From: Medicago truncatula
Lineage: Eukaryota > Streptophyta > Magnoliopsida > Fabales > Fabaceae
DNA length: 64,000 nt
Assembly (NCBI RefSeq): GCF_003473485.1
Contig: NC_053045.1
Location: 55,904,494 to 55,968,493, forward strand
Direction of reading: 5' to 3'
A model generated the notes under the pieces. It was given only the letters and a program-made list of their open reading frames with translations. It was not told the origin of the DNA and did not search any database. Both the position numbers and the translations under genes were made by a program. The number at the start of each line of letters is the position of its first letter. Positions within the stretch are counted from its first letter, which is position 1. Shown here in pieces: positions 1 to 12,626 of the stretch.

Positions 1-552
1 AAATTTAAAAAAATTGCCCTTAGTTTTATTTGATTTTTAGATTTTTTTGTGGTATTTTTATGATTTTATTTGATAGTTTTTAACATTTTTTACTTTGTTT
101 TTATTATTTTTTAAAGCAAAATTCAAAACTGCTGGAATGTGAGAGATTCTGATTGCTGATTATATATGAGCATATTTCCGATTATAAAATCCGAATTTGT
201 GAAAAATCATTTCGGATTTTAAAATTTGAAAACCTCATAGATATTTTTGTAAAAAAAAAATAGGGCGCACAAAAAAATTGATTGGATGGGAAAAGTAATA
301 ATTTTTTATTTTTTTTTACAAAATTTGGAATTAAAAATAGGCCATCCCTACTAGACAATAAAGCAAGGGTGGAATTATAAAGGACAAAGTTGAGGAACAA
401 GAAAATTGATAGTATTGTACCTCTTTTTTTGGTAGTGGTAGTATTGTACCTTTAATTGCATATGGAAAGTCATGTGAAGAACGAAATTGCCAAAACCACG
501 CATGCATGTTATATGTGAAATTTAGAACCACATGACATTTCAAACATATATA
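1..552. other. AT-rich intergenic, no gene seen
   Basis: The stretch has low-complexity A/T runs and short frames without recognisable protein similarity. I see no gene or structured repeat in it. Confidence 0.6.
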
Positions 553-625
553 CCGGTGGCAAGGTTCGAACATCCGACCCTACATTATACATTGTTCATA
601 CAATTGAGCTAAGTTTACGAGGACT
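553..625 (-). repeat. tRNA-derived SINE fragment
   Basis: Read on the minus strand this has a box-A-like stretch (TTAGCTCAATTG) and a box-B-like stretch (TTCGAACC), separated by the TATAATG-type spacer seen in the copies near 21.8 and 29.8 kb. It is a diverged, partial copy. Confidence 0.55.
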
Positions 626-659
626 CAAATATATATACTTTGCTTTAACAAGATTTTGT

Positions 660-663
<4 letters not shown>

Positions 664-696
<33 letters not shown>
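664..696. repeat. (TA)n microsatellite
   Basis: About 16 TA dinucleotides abut the left end of the inverted-repeat element that follows. Confidence 0.9.
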
Positions 697-699
<3 letters not shown>

Positions 700-1461
700 T
701 CAGGATCCGTTGACACCAAATCTCATCCATTAAATTGGTTTAATCTAAAGGCTATTAATTATTCACTTAAAAGTGCACCATGACATCAAATTTACTTTCA
801 CACCTTAGTACCTCTTTTTTTTCTTTTCATCATCCTTTCTCTCACTGTATACCATTACTTTATAGATTGGAAATTTATACGATCAAAAATCTCATTGTTC
901 TCATCCTTTTTCCAATCGATTATATATCAATTTTATAGATTGAAAATCATTAATTTCAAGATTGGAGATCAATTTTATGAGCAATAACCTCTTGTTCTTC
1001 AATATATGGAAAATCTCTATGACTCATGAGCATGGATATGAAGAATTAATTTAATGGTTTCGATGAAATTGAAAAACCATGGAAGAGGATGACAATAAAA
1101 CATAAGCTTTTATAGATTTGCACAACATGGCTTCATTGCAATCTCATTCATCCCTCCTACTGATTTGATTGAAAAGTCGATGAAGATGGAGGTTATTGTG
1201 TGATTCAAATCACAATGAACAGGGTTTTTTTTTTTTTTTTGTTGAGAAAAAATGAACAAGGATGTTATTGTGTAATTGAATCGATAAAGATGACACATGC
1301 TTCCACTGTTTCTGAAAACACACTCGGCGGCGAAACGTTGCGTACAGGAAAACCTCACGCCAGCTCACTACACCATTAATATGTGCCTTTGGATTAAATA
1401 TATAGATGGTTGAGATTTGGTGTCAACGAATCCGTTGACACCTGGTGTCAACAGATCCTGA

Positions 1462-1464
<3 letters not shown>
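697..1464. mobile_element. Non-autonomous DNA element with terminal inverted repeats
   Basis: The left end reads GAGTCAGGATCCGTTGACAC and the right end is its near-perfect reverse complement. The right arm carries a second internal copy of the GTTGACACC motif. No transposase frame is visible in about 770 bp. Both ends lie in TA-rich simple sequence, so the target duplication cannot be read. Superfamily is not determined. Confidence 0.7.

Positions 1465-1502
<38 letters not shown>
1465..1502. repeat. (CT)n(TA)n microsatellite
   Basis: A CT run passes directly into a TA run at the right end of the preceding element. Confidence 0.85.
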
Positions 1503-1513
1503 ATATAGAGCTG

Positions 1514-2107
1514 TTAATTTACACTCACCTAAAACCAATAAGGTGTAAATTAGCAATCTACATCCACTTTTTTTTTTTACTAAAAAACCCATTTATCGTC
1601 ATTCAACTTCGTTTTAAATGAAAGGGTAGTTTTGTAACTAATTAAATGACCCATCTTGTTTCCTAGTATCTCGGATTAATGAACACAATGTTTTTTCTTT
1701 CAAACAATTAATAAGCACGGATAAAAAAATTAATATGCGGGTCAAAATTAAGGGAAAAAACCAAAAAAAAATTGACATGTTGTTCATAAAAAAATAACAT
1801 TTTTTATTCGAGTTTGAATTAAAAAGTCACAAGTTAAAATCATTAATTCATTCAAAATATAAGGAATTAGTGTAAATACAAGCTAGTGCAATTACATGTT
1901 TTCTAGTATAAGGTGGAACAAACTTTTAAAGAAACAATATTTGAAATGATAAAGATGGATGTAAATTAGTGAGGTGAGAGTAAATATTTTGATAAAACTT
2001 ATAAAAACTAATGTAAATAATCAAGTGATAATTTACACCTTAATGATTTTAAGTGGTGTAACTTACTAATTTACACCTTAACATTTTTAGGTGGATGTAA
2101 ATTTGTT
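1514..2107. mobile_element. Probable MITE, inverted ends AATTTACAC..ACCTAAAA
   Basis: The left end AATTTACACTCACCTAAAA pairs with the right end TTTTTAGGTGGATGTAAATT. Related sub-repeats (TTTACACCTTAA) recur inside. It carries no coding sequence and lies directly beside the 697-1464 element. Confidence 0.5.
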
Positions 2108-4134
2108 AGAACAAACCCACTGGTTATGCTGTTTTTTATGTCAAAAATATTTTGATATAGCATTTGTTATGCATCTTACATAGATTATTTTTGACTCAAA
2201 AGCTATCTTTAATATAAAGTTTGAAATAAAAGATTTTTTTTAACTTAAAAAATTAATTTAAGTTTAACAATTAGTAATGGCAAACAACGCTAATGTATTC
2301 AATTGCAATTTAGCTTTCTATTAGCACATCTATTTACAACTTTAAAGTTAAAATAATGATTAGTGTTGTAAACAATTTAGCTAATAGTTTTGATAAATAA
2401 AAAAATTACACTAACTCTCTAAAAAAAAAATTACACTAACAATTTTGTTTTTGACACCAAAGCATTGGGATGATACGAGATCTTTTTAAGATAGATCTTG
2501 GATTGAATTCAATTATGAGAATTGGAGGCGGAGTAAGCTACACCATTCGATCACTTTTATAAGTAAAACTTTACATTTTTAAATTCATTCAATTAACGAT
2601 GTATATAATCGTTATTATAAACCATATATATCATTTAATGAATGAATATAAAATATAAAATTTTGCTTATAATATTAATCGAAGGGTGTGTCTTTTATAA
2701 GGTCTAAGTTTGACTTGTTAAGAATTTTAAGGCTTCAGTTTGACATGCACCTTTTATTTTTTTTTTTAGGTATGAGTCCGGTCTAATCCATTCCCTTTTC
2801 TATTGAGAATACAACTCTGATCTATTTTAACTTTAAAGAGAATTTTTTTCATTTATTGTACTTCTAGCTTGAGAGATTAACTACACGTTTGCATATAAAT
2901 GATACAAGTCTACACTAAAAATTATTGGTAGATTTTATTTTTTATTTATATAAATATGAAGAATGCTAACTAGTGTCTTAAGAGTATTTGTTAAACAACT
3001 AAATCAAATAAGTTTTTTAATAAAAAATAATATAATTATTACTTTGTCAAACATAATATCTTATATTTTTAAAATAAAATTTATACTTTTGCATTCCTTA
3101 GCCAGTATCATAGTAAGAACTTATAAATATTGGGTAGATTTAATGTGAATCATCAAATGCAAGGATGAAGACATTTAAATGAAATCTATCAATAAGAACC
3201 ACCTTATCAGAAGAATAAAATAAAAAAATTATTGAGCTTTTTTATGAGTGGGACGGCAGGACAAATCACCAGGGCTAGTAAAACAATCAATCTATCTTGG
3301 TTTCACCAAAAAATAAAATAAAGGGAGTACTGACTAATTAATGTCTCAAACATTAATTAATGATCTTAAATGATACTCCTTCGATTTGATATTAACTGAG
3401 TCAAAAGCTCATTTCACACGTATTAAGAAAAATGTATAAATGAAGAAGAGATAAAAATAGTTTTAAGGGCACTTGTTAAGTACTGATGCATCCTTCACTA
3501 TCATAAATGTAAAATAAAATATATGGAATTGAAAATGATGAAAGTAGTATTAATTAGAGTTATAAAAGAAAAAAAGTAATTAATATTGTATTGAAAAGTT
3601 ATATGACTTAATTATTTTGGGACATTTTTTTTATTTTATAAATGACCCAGTTATTATAGAACGGATTGAATAAATTTTTATGAAAATTTGTATAATCAAT
3701 AGATTAAAAATTGAAAAACTTAACATTTTAAAAAAAAATATTTAATCTAAAATGTTTAAAGATTGTCTTCAGACATTGTTTATCACGAACAAACAAAAAT
3801 CTACCTTACAAACAAAAAAGTGAAATGCTATTGCAAGCAATTGAATTGTATAGGACTATTTTTTTTTTACCAAAGAAAGCGTAAGACTTGGAATAGCCGC
3901 ACCGCAAAGATTCTATTACACTTTTGTGCTGTTTATCTACTCCAACTCAACAACAACCATTTTAACTCATTCAACTTCCATAATTACCGGTTTGTAGTAG
4001 TAATTTAGTATAATCATCATCATCATCCATAATCATTTCACTGCTGTTGTAAATGCGACTCTTTATTTTCACTTCACTTTGACACTCTCAACAGTTTCAA
4101 CAACTCATACCTTTCGATTTCTCCGGCCGGAAAA
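2108..4134. other. Intergenic, probable synaptotagmin promoter at the right end
   Basis: No gene is seen. A degenerate inverted-repeat pair near 3375 (CTTCGATTTGATATTAACTG) and 3670 (AATCCGTTCTATAATAACTG) suggests an old MITE. The last 300 bases are presumably the promoter and leader of the synaptotagmin gene; no convincing TATA box was picked out. Confidence 0.45.
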
Positions 4135-7100
4135 ATGGGTTTCGTGTTTGGAGTGGTGGTCGGAATAATAGTCGGACTCGCCATCATTATCGCCTTTGTC
4201 CGCTCCGAAAATTCCCGCTCCGCCCGTCGATCCCAGCTCGCTACCACCATCGCCGCTTTTGCTCGAATGACCGTCGAAGATTCTAGAAAGCTTTTACCTT
4301 CTCAGTTCTACCCTTCCTGGGTCGTCTTCTCCAATAGACAAAAATTAACTTGGCTTAACTCTCATCTTACCAAGATCTGGCCCTATGTTAATGAAGTAAC
4401 TACCTACCTTTTATCCTTTTCTTTATCTTTTTTTTTTTTTGGCCTCGGCTCTGGTAATCTGAAGTTCGGCTTCATTCTTTCGATTTTTTCATAGGCTGCT
4501 TCTGAGCTTATTAAGACATCGGCGGAACCGATCCTTGAAGAATACAGACCAATGATTTTATCTGCTCTCAAATTTTCCAAGTTTACTCTTGGTACTGTTG
4601 CACCACAATTTACAGGTTTGTTCATTTCATTCCACATTTTATAGAGATTGATACTTTAAATAAATGTGGATGGATTCTGCTGTCTCTATATCAAATGCTT
4701 TCTTCAAATGTTAATCTCATATTAATTCATTGTTTCTAGCTTTTATAGTATCTCTTAACATAGTCAACCGGAGTTTGAACAAATCGTTATCGTTCTGCAA
4801 TACTCTATTTAGTACAAACTGTTGTCAAATAGTGGCTATAGCGTTGTAAAATAGTGGAATTTAAGCAAACCACCAATGTCAGCGATCCACTAATAATGAC
4901 AACATTGACTCTGTTTGGTAAAGCTAGCTTATAACAGATGACTTATAAGCCAGGTTGTAGCTGATAGCGGATAAGCTAACTGATTGATTTTGTAGTGTTT
5001 GGTAAAATTAGCGGTTGAAGTTGCTTCTAAATACGAAATGACCTAAAATATTGTGCATTTAATTAATATTTATTTCTTTCAATTAAGATTGCAGGGGTTA
5101 AATGGAGATAAATAGTGATAAGCTATAAGCTACTTGAATTAGCTTATCGAAAACCGCTATAAGTTTGTCTAAAAATGACACTTACCAAACATGTTTTTTT
5201 TTAATCATACGAGCTTATAAGCTATATAAGCTATAAACTATAAACTCAATTTTATCTCTTACCAAACAAACACATTGTGTAATCGAATTGAAGTTTGATA
5301 GGATGATAATTATATAGTTATTTGTTGATTCCTAACTTTTGGCTTTAATTAAGCGAACTTGTGCAAAACATTAGCTCAAGTGGTTAGTATTGTGTAAGGG
5401 AGGTTTTTTGTCATATTTGATAAGGTTAATGTATTTTGAGATGTAGCTTGTGCCACCAGGTTGTCTGTTACTCATCTTACTATTTTAAGATTGCTGTCTG
5501 AAGCTTCTAATTTGTTGATGTTCTTCTGTAGGGGTGTCTATAATTGAAGATGGAGGAGATGGTGTTACAATGGAGTTAGAAGTGCAGTGGGATGGTAACC
5601 CAAGTATTATACTTGATATTAAAACTCTGGTTGGTCTTGCACTGCCTGTGCAGGTAGTTTTCACTCCATTTTTTACTGCCACTGCACATCTTGTTACTAC
5701 TTTTTCCTAGTGGCTGTTTAGATGACTTCAAACGTTCTACTTTTTTCCCTCCAAAAATGTCTTCTATTTTCACTCAAACAAACTATTGTAAGCCCCAAAT
5801 TCCTACAAAGCATCTAATTGAAGTTATAATCCATCAAATTGAATGAAACCGTAGAGTTATTAGGTTTTATATATTATATTAAGGACACTCCATTGATTTG
5901 TGGATAGAGATACATTTAACTGATTGAAGGAGAGGTCCCCTTCCTTTGTCATGATTGTTAACATGCATAAAGCATTATAATTATGTTTTTGACTCTAATG
6001 TCATTTGATTCACCACATGTATTGTATATTGTTGGTTTTGTGTTCTTACACTCTCACTTTCCAATTTTTAGGTTAAAAATGTAGGATTTACGGGCGTCTT
6101 CAGGTTGATTTTTAAGCCACTAGTTAACGAATTTCCCGGCTTTGGAGCTGTTTGCTATTCACTAAGGCAGAAGGTATGGTATATATTCTAAAAACCATTC
6201 ATTTCCCGTTTGTTTTAGTGCACCAACATTAAGATTTCAATGAATTTGATCTATCTTTTTTTGTGTACAATGGAGCCAAACACCCTTTTTGTTTGATATA
6301 TTTAATAATTTTAGAAAGTTTTAACTTACAGAAAAAGCTGGACTTTACACTAAAAGTCATTGGTGGTGACATATCAACAATCCCTGGATTATACGATGCA
6401 ATTGAGGTATGAAAAACTACTAGTTAATGGTGTCCTTTTGCAGCTTTTCATGATTCTTTTGCTTACATCAACATCTATCCAAAGACTAATATGTCATCTT
6501 TATCATCAGAGTACATGGTGCTGTTTGATATCCCTCCAAATACATTGACGCAGAAACTTGTAACTTTAACTGAAAATTTGTTCATAGAATTGAAACCGGT
6601 TCTCGACTGAATTTTTAGAATTGAGGTCCATCTTTTCTCACCAAGTACCTTTACTACTAATGTAGAGAACAGAAGATGGACTTTGATCTTTTGTCAAAAA
6701 ACAATCAAAAGTTACTTGTGTATTAGCTTTTTCTTAAACCAACTAAGGAAATATTTAGAATTATAAATTTAATTTTGAAATATAAACAATTGCATTTTAT
6801 CATGACATCCCGCTCCCCTCGCGGTTTCTTTTCCTGTCATTCCACTTTCTCCCTATCTTAATTTTAGTTTACAGAGCAAACCACTATTTTCCAAAAGTTC
6901 CTCGTTTATTAGCTTTTTCTCAAATAAACTAAGGAAAGATTTAGAATTATACATGTGATTTTTGAAATATAAACAATTATATTTTTTTTTATTTCATCTC
7001 CTTCCTTGTCATTGAACTTAATCATCTTGCTATGCATTGAACCTTAGCTACGTAGCAAGTGGCGTATTAATATGTTTTAATTTCAAAAATTGTATATTGC

Positions 7101-10100
7101 CACATTTGTTATATTTCATGAACAGAGTAGTTAGCTGTGCTTATCATTATTCTTTCCATTATCTTCTTTTGTGATTCCTTTCTTCCCTTTTTCTTCTATT
7201 TGAAGAATTTGTTAGGTGTTTGATTTCCTGATGTTTGTTTGTAATTTCGTCTGTAAAAAACAGGGGGCAATCCGGGATGCTGTTGAAGATTCTATTACTT
7301 GGCCTGTGAGAAAAATTGTACCCATCTTGCCTGGAGATTACAGGTAATAAATTAAATTTTCAAAGGATCGCTCGTGCACACTTCAATGTTACCAATGTTG
7401 GTCCTTTATTCTGTTGTCATTGTTGGTCCTAAGGTTCTTGTTTTTCTGGAATATGTAAAAGCGAAAAATGATTATTTCTCAAAATAAGTAATCCAAATAT
7501 GAACGTAGTATGGTAATAACGTAAGTGGCAACCCCATTGAATTACAAATTAGATTCTTGAACTAGTTCCTTGAAAACATGAAAACATGTTATAGTTATAC
7601 TAAAATAGTGAACCATAATACCAAAAACATGTAAAAATGCTTGACCATGGGTGACCTATTGAAATATGTATCTCAATATTGTTTATGTATGGTCTGCATG
7701 CCTAAGCCTGTTGACCAGTCAATTGTTGTAGTGAAGAGCTTGTGGCAGTCAATTGGTTGACTTATGTTGAAATTAGATGGTAAATTAAGAGTGATAAGGA
7801 CTAAATACTATATGAAGGATGTCATGCAAAATAATAATATAAAGCTCACCAATCCTTATTGATATTAATGCTAGACTCTCATTCTGATTAAGAATTGGAT
7901 ACCATGAATTATAATGATTTTATGAGATGTTATCTAGATATTCCAACAAGTTGTTTATCACTGGATTACTTTCACTATGATTTTGACTGGTTAAATCACA
8001 GATTTTCCGTTTTGAACCTTTCTTTATTTTCTTGTTCAGTGATTTGGAGTTGAAGCCTGTGGGGATATTAGAAGTCAAGCTTGTGCAAGCAAAGGAACTA
8101 ACAAACAAGGATATCATTGGAAAATCAGATCCATATGCTGTACTGTACATACGACCTTTACGTAACAGAACGAAAAAAAGCAAGACAATTGTAAGTTAGT
8201 TTCTTTTTCCTTGTTGTCTCTGTCTCTCACTCTCTCTTTCTCAAGCATTTTTTGGCTCTTAATCCTAGAGGAAATAACTCTAATTCGTTTTCTGCCTCCA
8301 GAACAATGATTTGAATCCAATATGGAATGAACACTTCGAATTTATAGTTGAAGATGCGTCCACTCAGCACTTATTTGTTAAAGTGTATGATGATGAGGGG
8401 TTACAGTCATCGGAATTAATTGGATGTACTGACATAAAGCTTAGTGAACTCGAACCTGGCAAAATAAAAGACGTGTGGTTGAAACTGGTCAAGGATTTGG
8501 AGATCCAAAGAGATAACAAGAACAGGGGGCAGGTAAGAAACCCTGTCTTACATATATGGCTTGCTAGATTAAAACTATAGATGGTCTGGAAGGTTCCTGG
8601 TTTAGGTAATTTCTGTGAGTTTAGTGTGTACCTTTCTCATCCCCACTATAATGGGTTAGAGAATGCAATCAATTTACAAGAATGACTAATGCTGAATAAA
8701 TCTGAACTCCATACTCTTAAATTAATCTACATACATACATGCATGCATGCATGTATGTATGCACTATACACACACACATACATGGAAATACTCGAATATC
8801 AACTGATTGTCATGAAATCTGACAGCCTTTTCTTTAACTTTTATGATGTACACATTAGTCTATACTTCTAAGTTGTTAGACTGCTGTGGTGTTCAGCTCC
8901 AAGTTTGACATAGGTGCAGCATCGTTCTTGAATTTAGGGGCTTTATATTTCTTACTTCTAAATTACTAGTCAATATGGATTTACATTCATTTCTTAGTTT
9001 GTAAACAATTGTCAAAAATACTTTCCGTTGTGCGTCTGACATAATAAATATATTTGTTTCTCTGTTAAATGTGTTTTGGTTAACTTATTTTGTGCTCGAA
9101 ATAACATTAGTTGAAATCTTACCAAGAGCTTTTGAAATGAAAAACAATTTCACCTAATAGTTAAGCAAAGTCAGACACGCTATAATTATTACTCTTTCTG
9201 TTTAGGTACATTTAGAGCTTCTGTACTGTCCTTATGGCACAGAGAATAGCTTTACCAACCCGTTTGCACGGAACTACTCAATGACATCCTTGGAAAAGGT
9301 TCTTAAAGGTTCATCAAATGGAATAGATTCCAATGGAAATGAAAGTGAAGCTGCACAGAGGAAAAAGGAGGTTATTATTAGAGGAGTCCTTTCTGTTACT
9401 GTGATATCAGCCGAAGACTTGCCTGCCGTGGATTTCATGGGGAAATCTGATCCTTTTGTTGTTCTTACATTGAAGAAAGCAGAAACAAAGAACAAAACCA
9501 GGGTAAGATTTTGATGGACCAAGAACCCCATATAGCATTGACTTTATAACCTTTTTGAATTAGAGATCAGCTTACAACTGTTACTGATGATGAACTTTAT
9601 TATCTGTGTTAGATCTTTTAGGATATCTAAAATAAATATCACTTTCCAATTTTTGTAGCATTATTTATCAACATATTAACTTGACAGTGAAACTTTGTTA
9701 ATTTCCCAGGTTGTGAACAACAGCTTGAATCCTGTTTGGAATCAAACATTTGACTTTGTTGTAGAGGATGGATTACATGATATGCTGCTTGTTGAAGTTT
9801 ATGACCACGACACCTTTGGAAAGGTAATAAATTTTGCACCGTGTTGAATTAGTTACAAATATTGCATTTCATTATTACTTCCTCCGTTTCAAAATAACTT
9901 CTCATTTTAGCATATAAAAATGTTTATAAAATAATTGAAGTTTTGCTTTTTCAATGCGACATTTTTTTTTTCTTTTTTTCATATCATTATATTCGACCAT
10001 ACATTTATGACAATGATTAACATCCAATAGTTAATAAGGACACTTTTGTAAAATTGCAAGATTCTTTAACTTATTTCTAGTGTTTCCAAATCGTGTGAAA

Positions 10101-11020
10101 AAACCTAGGATGATTGATGACAGTTATTCGGAACGATGGGAGTACATTGTATAGGCCCTATCCCTTGATAAAAAAAAAAAAAAACATGGAGATCTGTTTG
10201 GTTCTTGAAAAATGAAAAGTATCAATTTAGTACGTTCCATTTTTAGAAACAAATAGGTATCTGTTTTCTCAAGGACTGGGTCTTTACTCATTTTCTCATA
10301 AAATGTTTTGATGACTTTAAGTCAATTGACAAGCTTAACTCTGAATACAAATTCAGGGGGAGTTTGGAAAGGCATTATTTTGACTTATCTTACTACATGT
10401 ACGCTTACATATTGATATATCCATAACCGGTTTTCAACTTATTTTCTTAAATTCTAAGATGGTCTATTGTTATATGTTGTTTTCAGTATCTCCAGATTCC
10501 ACCCTAGATTTCTATTGGATGGTAGAAACAGAGTATCGATAGGCTTTTTACCATAAGCACATATGCACTTCTTGTATAGGCGCTTAATTAAATTGTATAT
10601 TTCAAATGCCCCTAATTTAGTTCCGATTTCTTATTATGTGCATCTGGAATGATTAGAAATCAATGAACGAGCCATTTTTATGGCCCTATATGAGTGACTT
10701 AGATGGATTGGTGTAATTGTTTGTCATGTATATTAAACAATATTAAAGAAATATTATATTTAAACATATACTGCACCTAAGTGCAAATAAGTACATACAA
10801 CTTTAGTCATGGGGGGATTCTTAAAAGTTTATAATTTTGTTCACTTGTTAAGTTCTCTTCGTAATTGTTGCAGGATTACATGGGCAGAGTGATATTGACC
10901 CTTACCAGGGCGATACTGGAAGGGGAATATAAAGAACGTTTTGAGCTAGATGGTGCAAAATCTGGCTTTTTGAATTTGCATCTCAAGTGGATGCCACAAT
11001 CAATTTACCGTGATTCTTAA
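4135..11020 (+). CDS. SYT5: Synaptotagmin SYT4/SYT5 type (SMP and two C2 domains)
   Basis: Tethering protein expected at ER-plasma membrane contact sites, where SMP domains carry lipid and C2 domains bind anionic membranes with Ca2+. Exons I place: 4135-4395, 4495-4615, 5532-5653, 6072-6173, 6332-6406, 7264-7343, 8040-8190, 8302-8532, 9206-9502, 9710-9823 and 10874-11020. All junctions are GT-AG and in phase, giving 566 aa (Arabidopsis SYT5 is about 560, SYT4 about 569). Residues 1-22 form an N-terminal membrane anchor; the SMP region runs from about 65 to 245. C2A starts near 255 (GKSDPYAVL, VYDDEG) and C2B near 440 (GKSDPFVVL, VYDHDTFGK); the acidic loop residues are kept in both. The C-terminus SIYRDS is SYT5-like while C2B is closer to SYT4, so the exact paralogue is open. 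The introns host MITEs. Confidence 0.95.
4911..5270. mobile_element. hAT-type MITE in synaptotagmin intron 2
   Basis: The ends CTGTTTGGTAAAGCTAGCTT and TTACCAAACA form short inverted repeats around several AGCTTATAAG/CTTATAAGCT motifs. TGTTTGGTAA ends are common in small hAT derivatives. A clean 8-bp target duplication was not identified. Confidence 0.6.
6709..6980. repeat. Direct repeat inside synaptotagmin intron 5
   Basis: A segment of about 90 bp (6709-6800, containing TTAGCTTTTTC and TTTAGAATTATA) recurs at 6893-6980 in the same orientation with roughly 10-15% differences. It looks like a local duplication and is spliced out. Confidence 0.7.
8728..8785. repeat. CATA/CATG microsatellite
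   Basis: ACATACATACATGCATGCAT and the following TGTATG/CACACA units form a compound tetranucleotide repeat in synaptotagmin intron 8. Confidence 0.8.
9878..10142. mobile_element. Stowaway-like MITE in synaptotagmin intron 10
   Basis: The left end CTTCCTCCGTTTCAAAATAA and the right end TTCGGAACGATGGGAG are inverted, each flanked by TA. It has no coding capacity and is the same general CTCCCTCCG-ended type as the copies at 22.5, 33.3, 49.4, 49.7 and 54.4 kb. Confidence 0.6.
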
Positions 11021-12626
11021 ATTTTCCATTCTACCTTCGTGACTCTTCTTTATAGAGGATGCAGTTGTGGATATATAGACCATGTTGTCACCTATTTTTG
11101 CACTTTGTATCTTGATACACTTACAGCAAGCAATGTAAATTTTTGTATCATTAAACCTGGTAAAGACATACAATCTCTATATCAGATTATCCTTTCCATT
11201 ATGTACCCTATGCAATTTTTAACATACTCAACCATAAGAGTTACTATTATAAAAAGTAATTATGCGTAAAACTATTGAACTTGACTAATTTTACTATCGG
11301 TTTTACTTTTGATCAATTTAAGAAATGAAACAGAGAGTCTGTGTTTCAAAGTAAAAAAATATAATAGAAAACATTTACAGTGTGATATCTTCAAGATGAC
11401 TTTGTTAATGTGATAAATATTTTTTTTTTATGTAAAAAATTAAGTGGGTTTTATTTACTCCAAGTCTAACTTAACGTTTTGTTGTCACTCAAGAGAAGGT
11501 CATCAACAAAAATCATTCGAAATGCACACTTGCTATAGTTCATGTTCAAAAATATCTCTTCCTCATGTGCTTGTTAATAATCCAGAAAGTGCAGTACAAT
11601 ATGGGTTTATTTTTTCGTCAAAAGTGGATACACATCACCTACTTGATATAAAATCCAAAATAAAGCTGCAAATTATTCTCAAGCCCTGTTGAACAGTTGA
11701 ATCCAAAAGCATTAACCAGGACGAGTTAAAAAAAAAAAAAAGTTAGTTTTATGATCTTCAACATCTTTATTTTCTATTTCTCCTCCAGTCCAATATTTCC
11801 TAAAAATGTAATTAGTATTTCGCTTGTTGCATGTGCATGATGCCACATTTTTTAGGTTTTTATGTACAGAAGCATTTAATTGTTGCATTGCATTACAGAA
11901 GATTGTAATGCCAAGTTTATTTTCCATCCGTCCTCATTCCCTAACTTCCTTCAAATAGAAAAGCTGTATTCAGTCATTAGAAAAAATGAACATGTAACTT
12001 GGCCATCATTATCCTTAATAATAAAGAATATCTTGGTCTGAAACATTTATCTCCTACTACGAACATATATGTTCAATATTTATTAGCACCGAAGGATACA
12101 TAGATACAAACCAAGTGTACATAAAATCATTTCTCACAACCCACGTTTCACTCACTCAGAGACGCTATTGAGCAGCATGTATCAATCAGGAAGCACATTT
12201 TTATTCATTGCACATCGTCAAGTATGAGATTGCTTTGAATTCTTATTAAATGCTGACAACTTCATCAATAACTGTCAATAGAAAATGCTTCAGTTTTCTT
12301 CTCCTCCTATTGTTTCCCCTGCATAACCAGAATTCAACCATATTGAAATTATCCTTTGAATAAACATAATCGCTAATTTACGATACACACAACAACTAAC
12401 AAGAAATTGCATTATTAATTTAGTCCTCTAAAGTGAGTTATTCGCGTTGGACTAAACAGTAAATAACCTCAACTGCTGGTTAACAAATAAAAAAAATGAT
12501 TGATATTACATGCACATAAATAATAAATCATGGATATGTTAGAATATTAACCATTGATTTTTTTAGGAATCCACATCTACAAATTCTGGACCTAATTGAT
12601 GGGTGAGATGTCATATGTGCGTTGAT
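11021..12626. other. Convergent 3' flanks of synaptotagmin and PAP genes
   Basis: AT-rich sequence with no gene recognised. It should contain the two 3' UTRs, but polyadenylation sites could not be fixed. Confidence 0.5.

Noticed and set aside
4396-4494. Reading on from synaptotagmin exon 1 to a 119-codon frame
   Set aside because: The extension is intron sequence after a good GTAACT donor; homology resumes exactly at 4,495.
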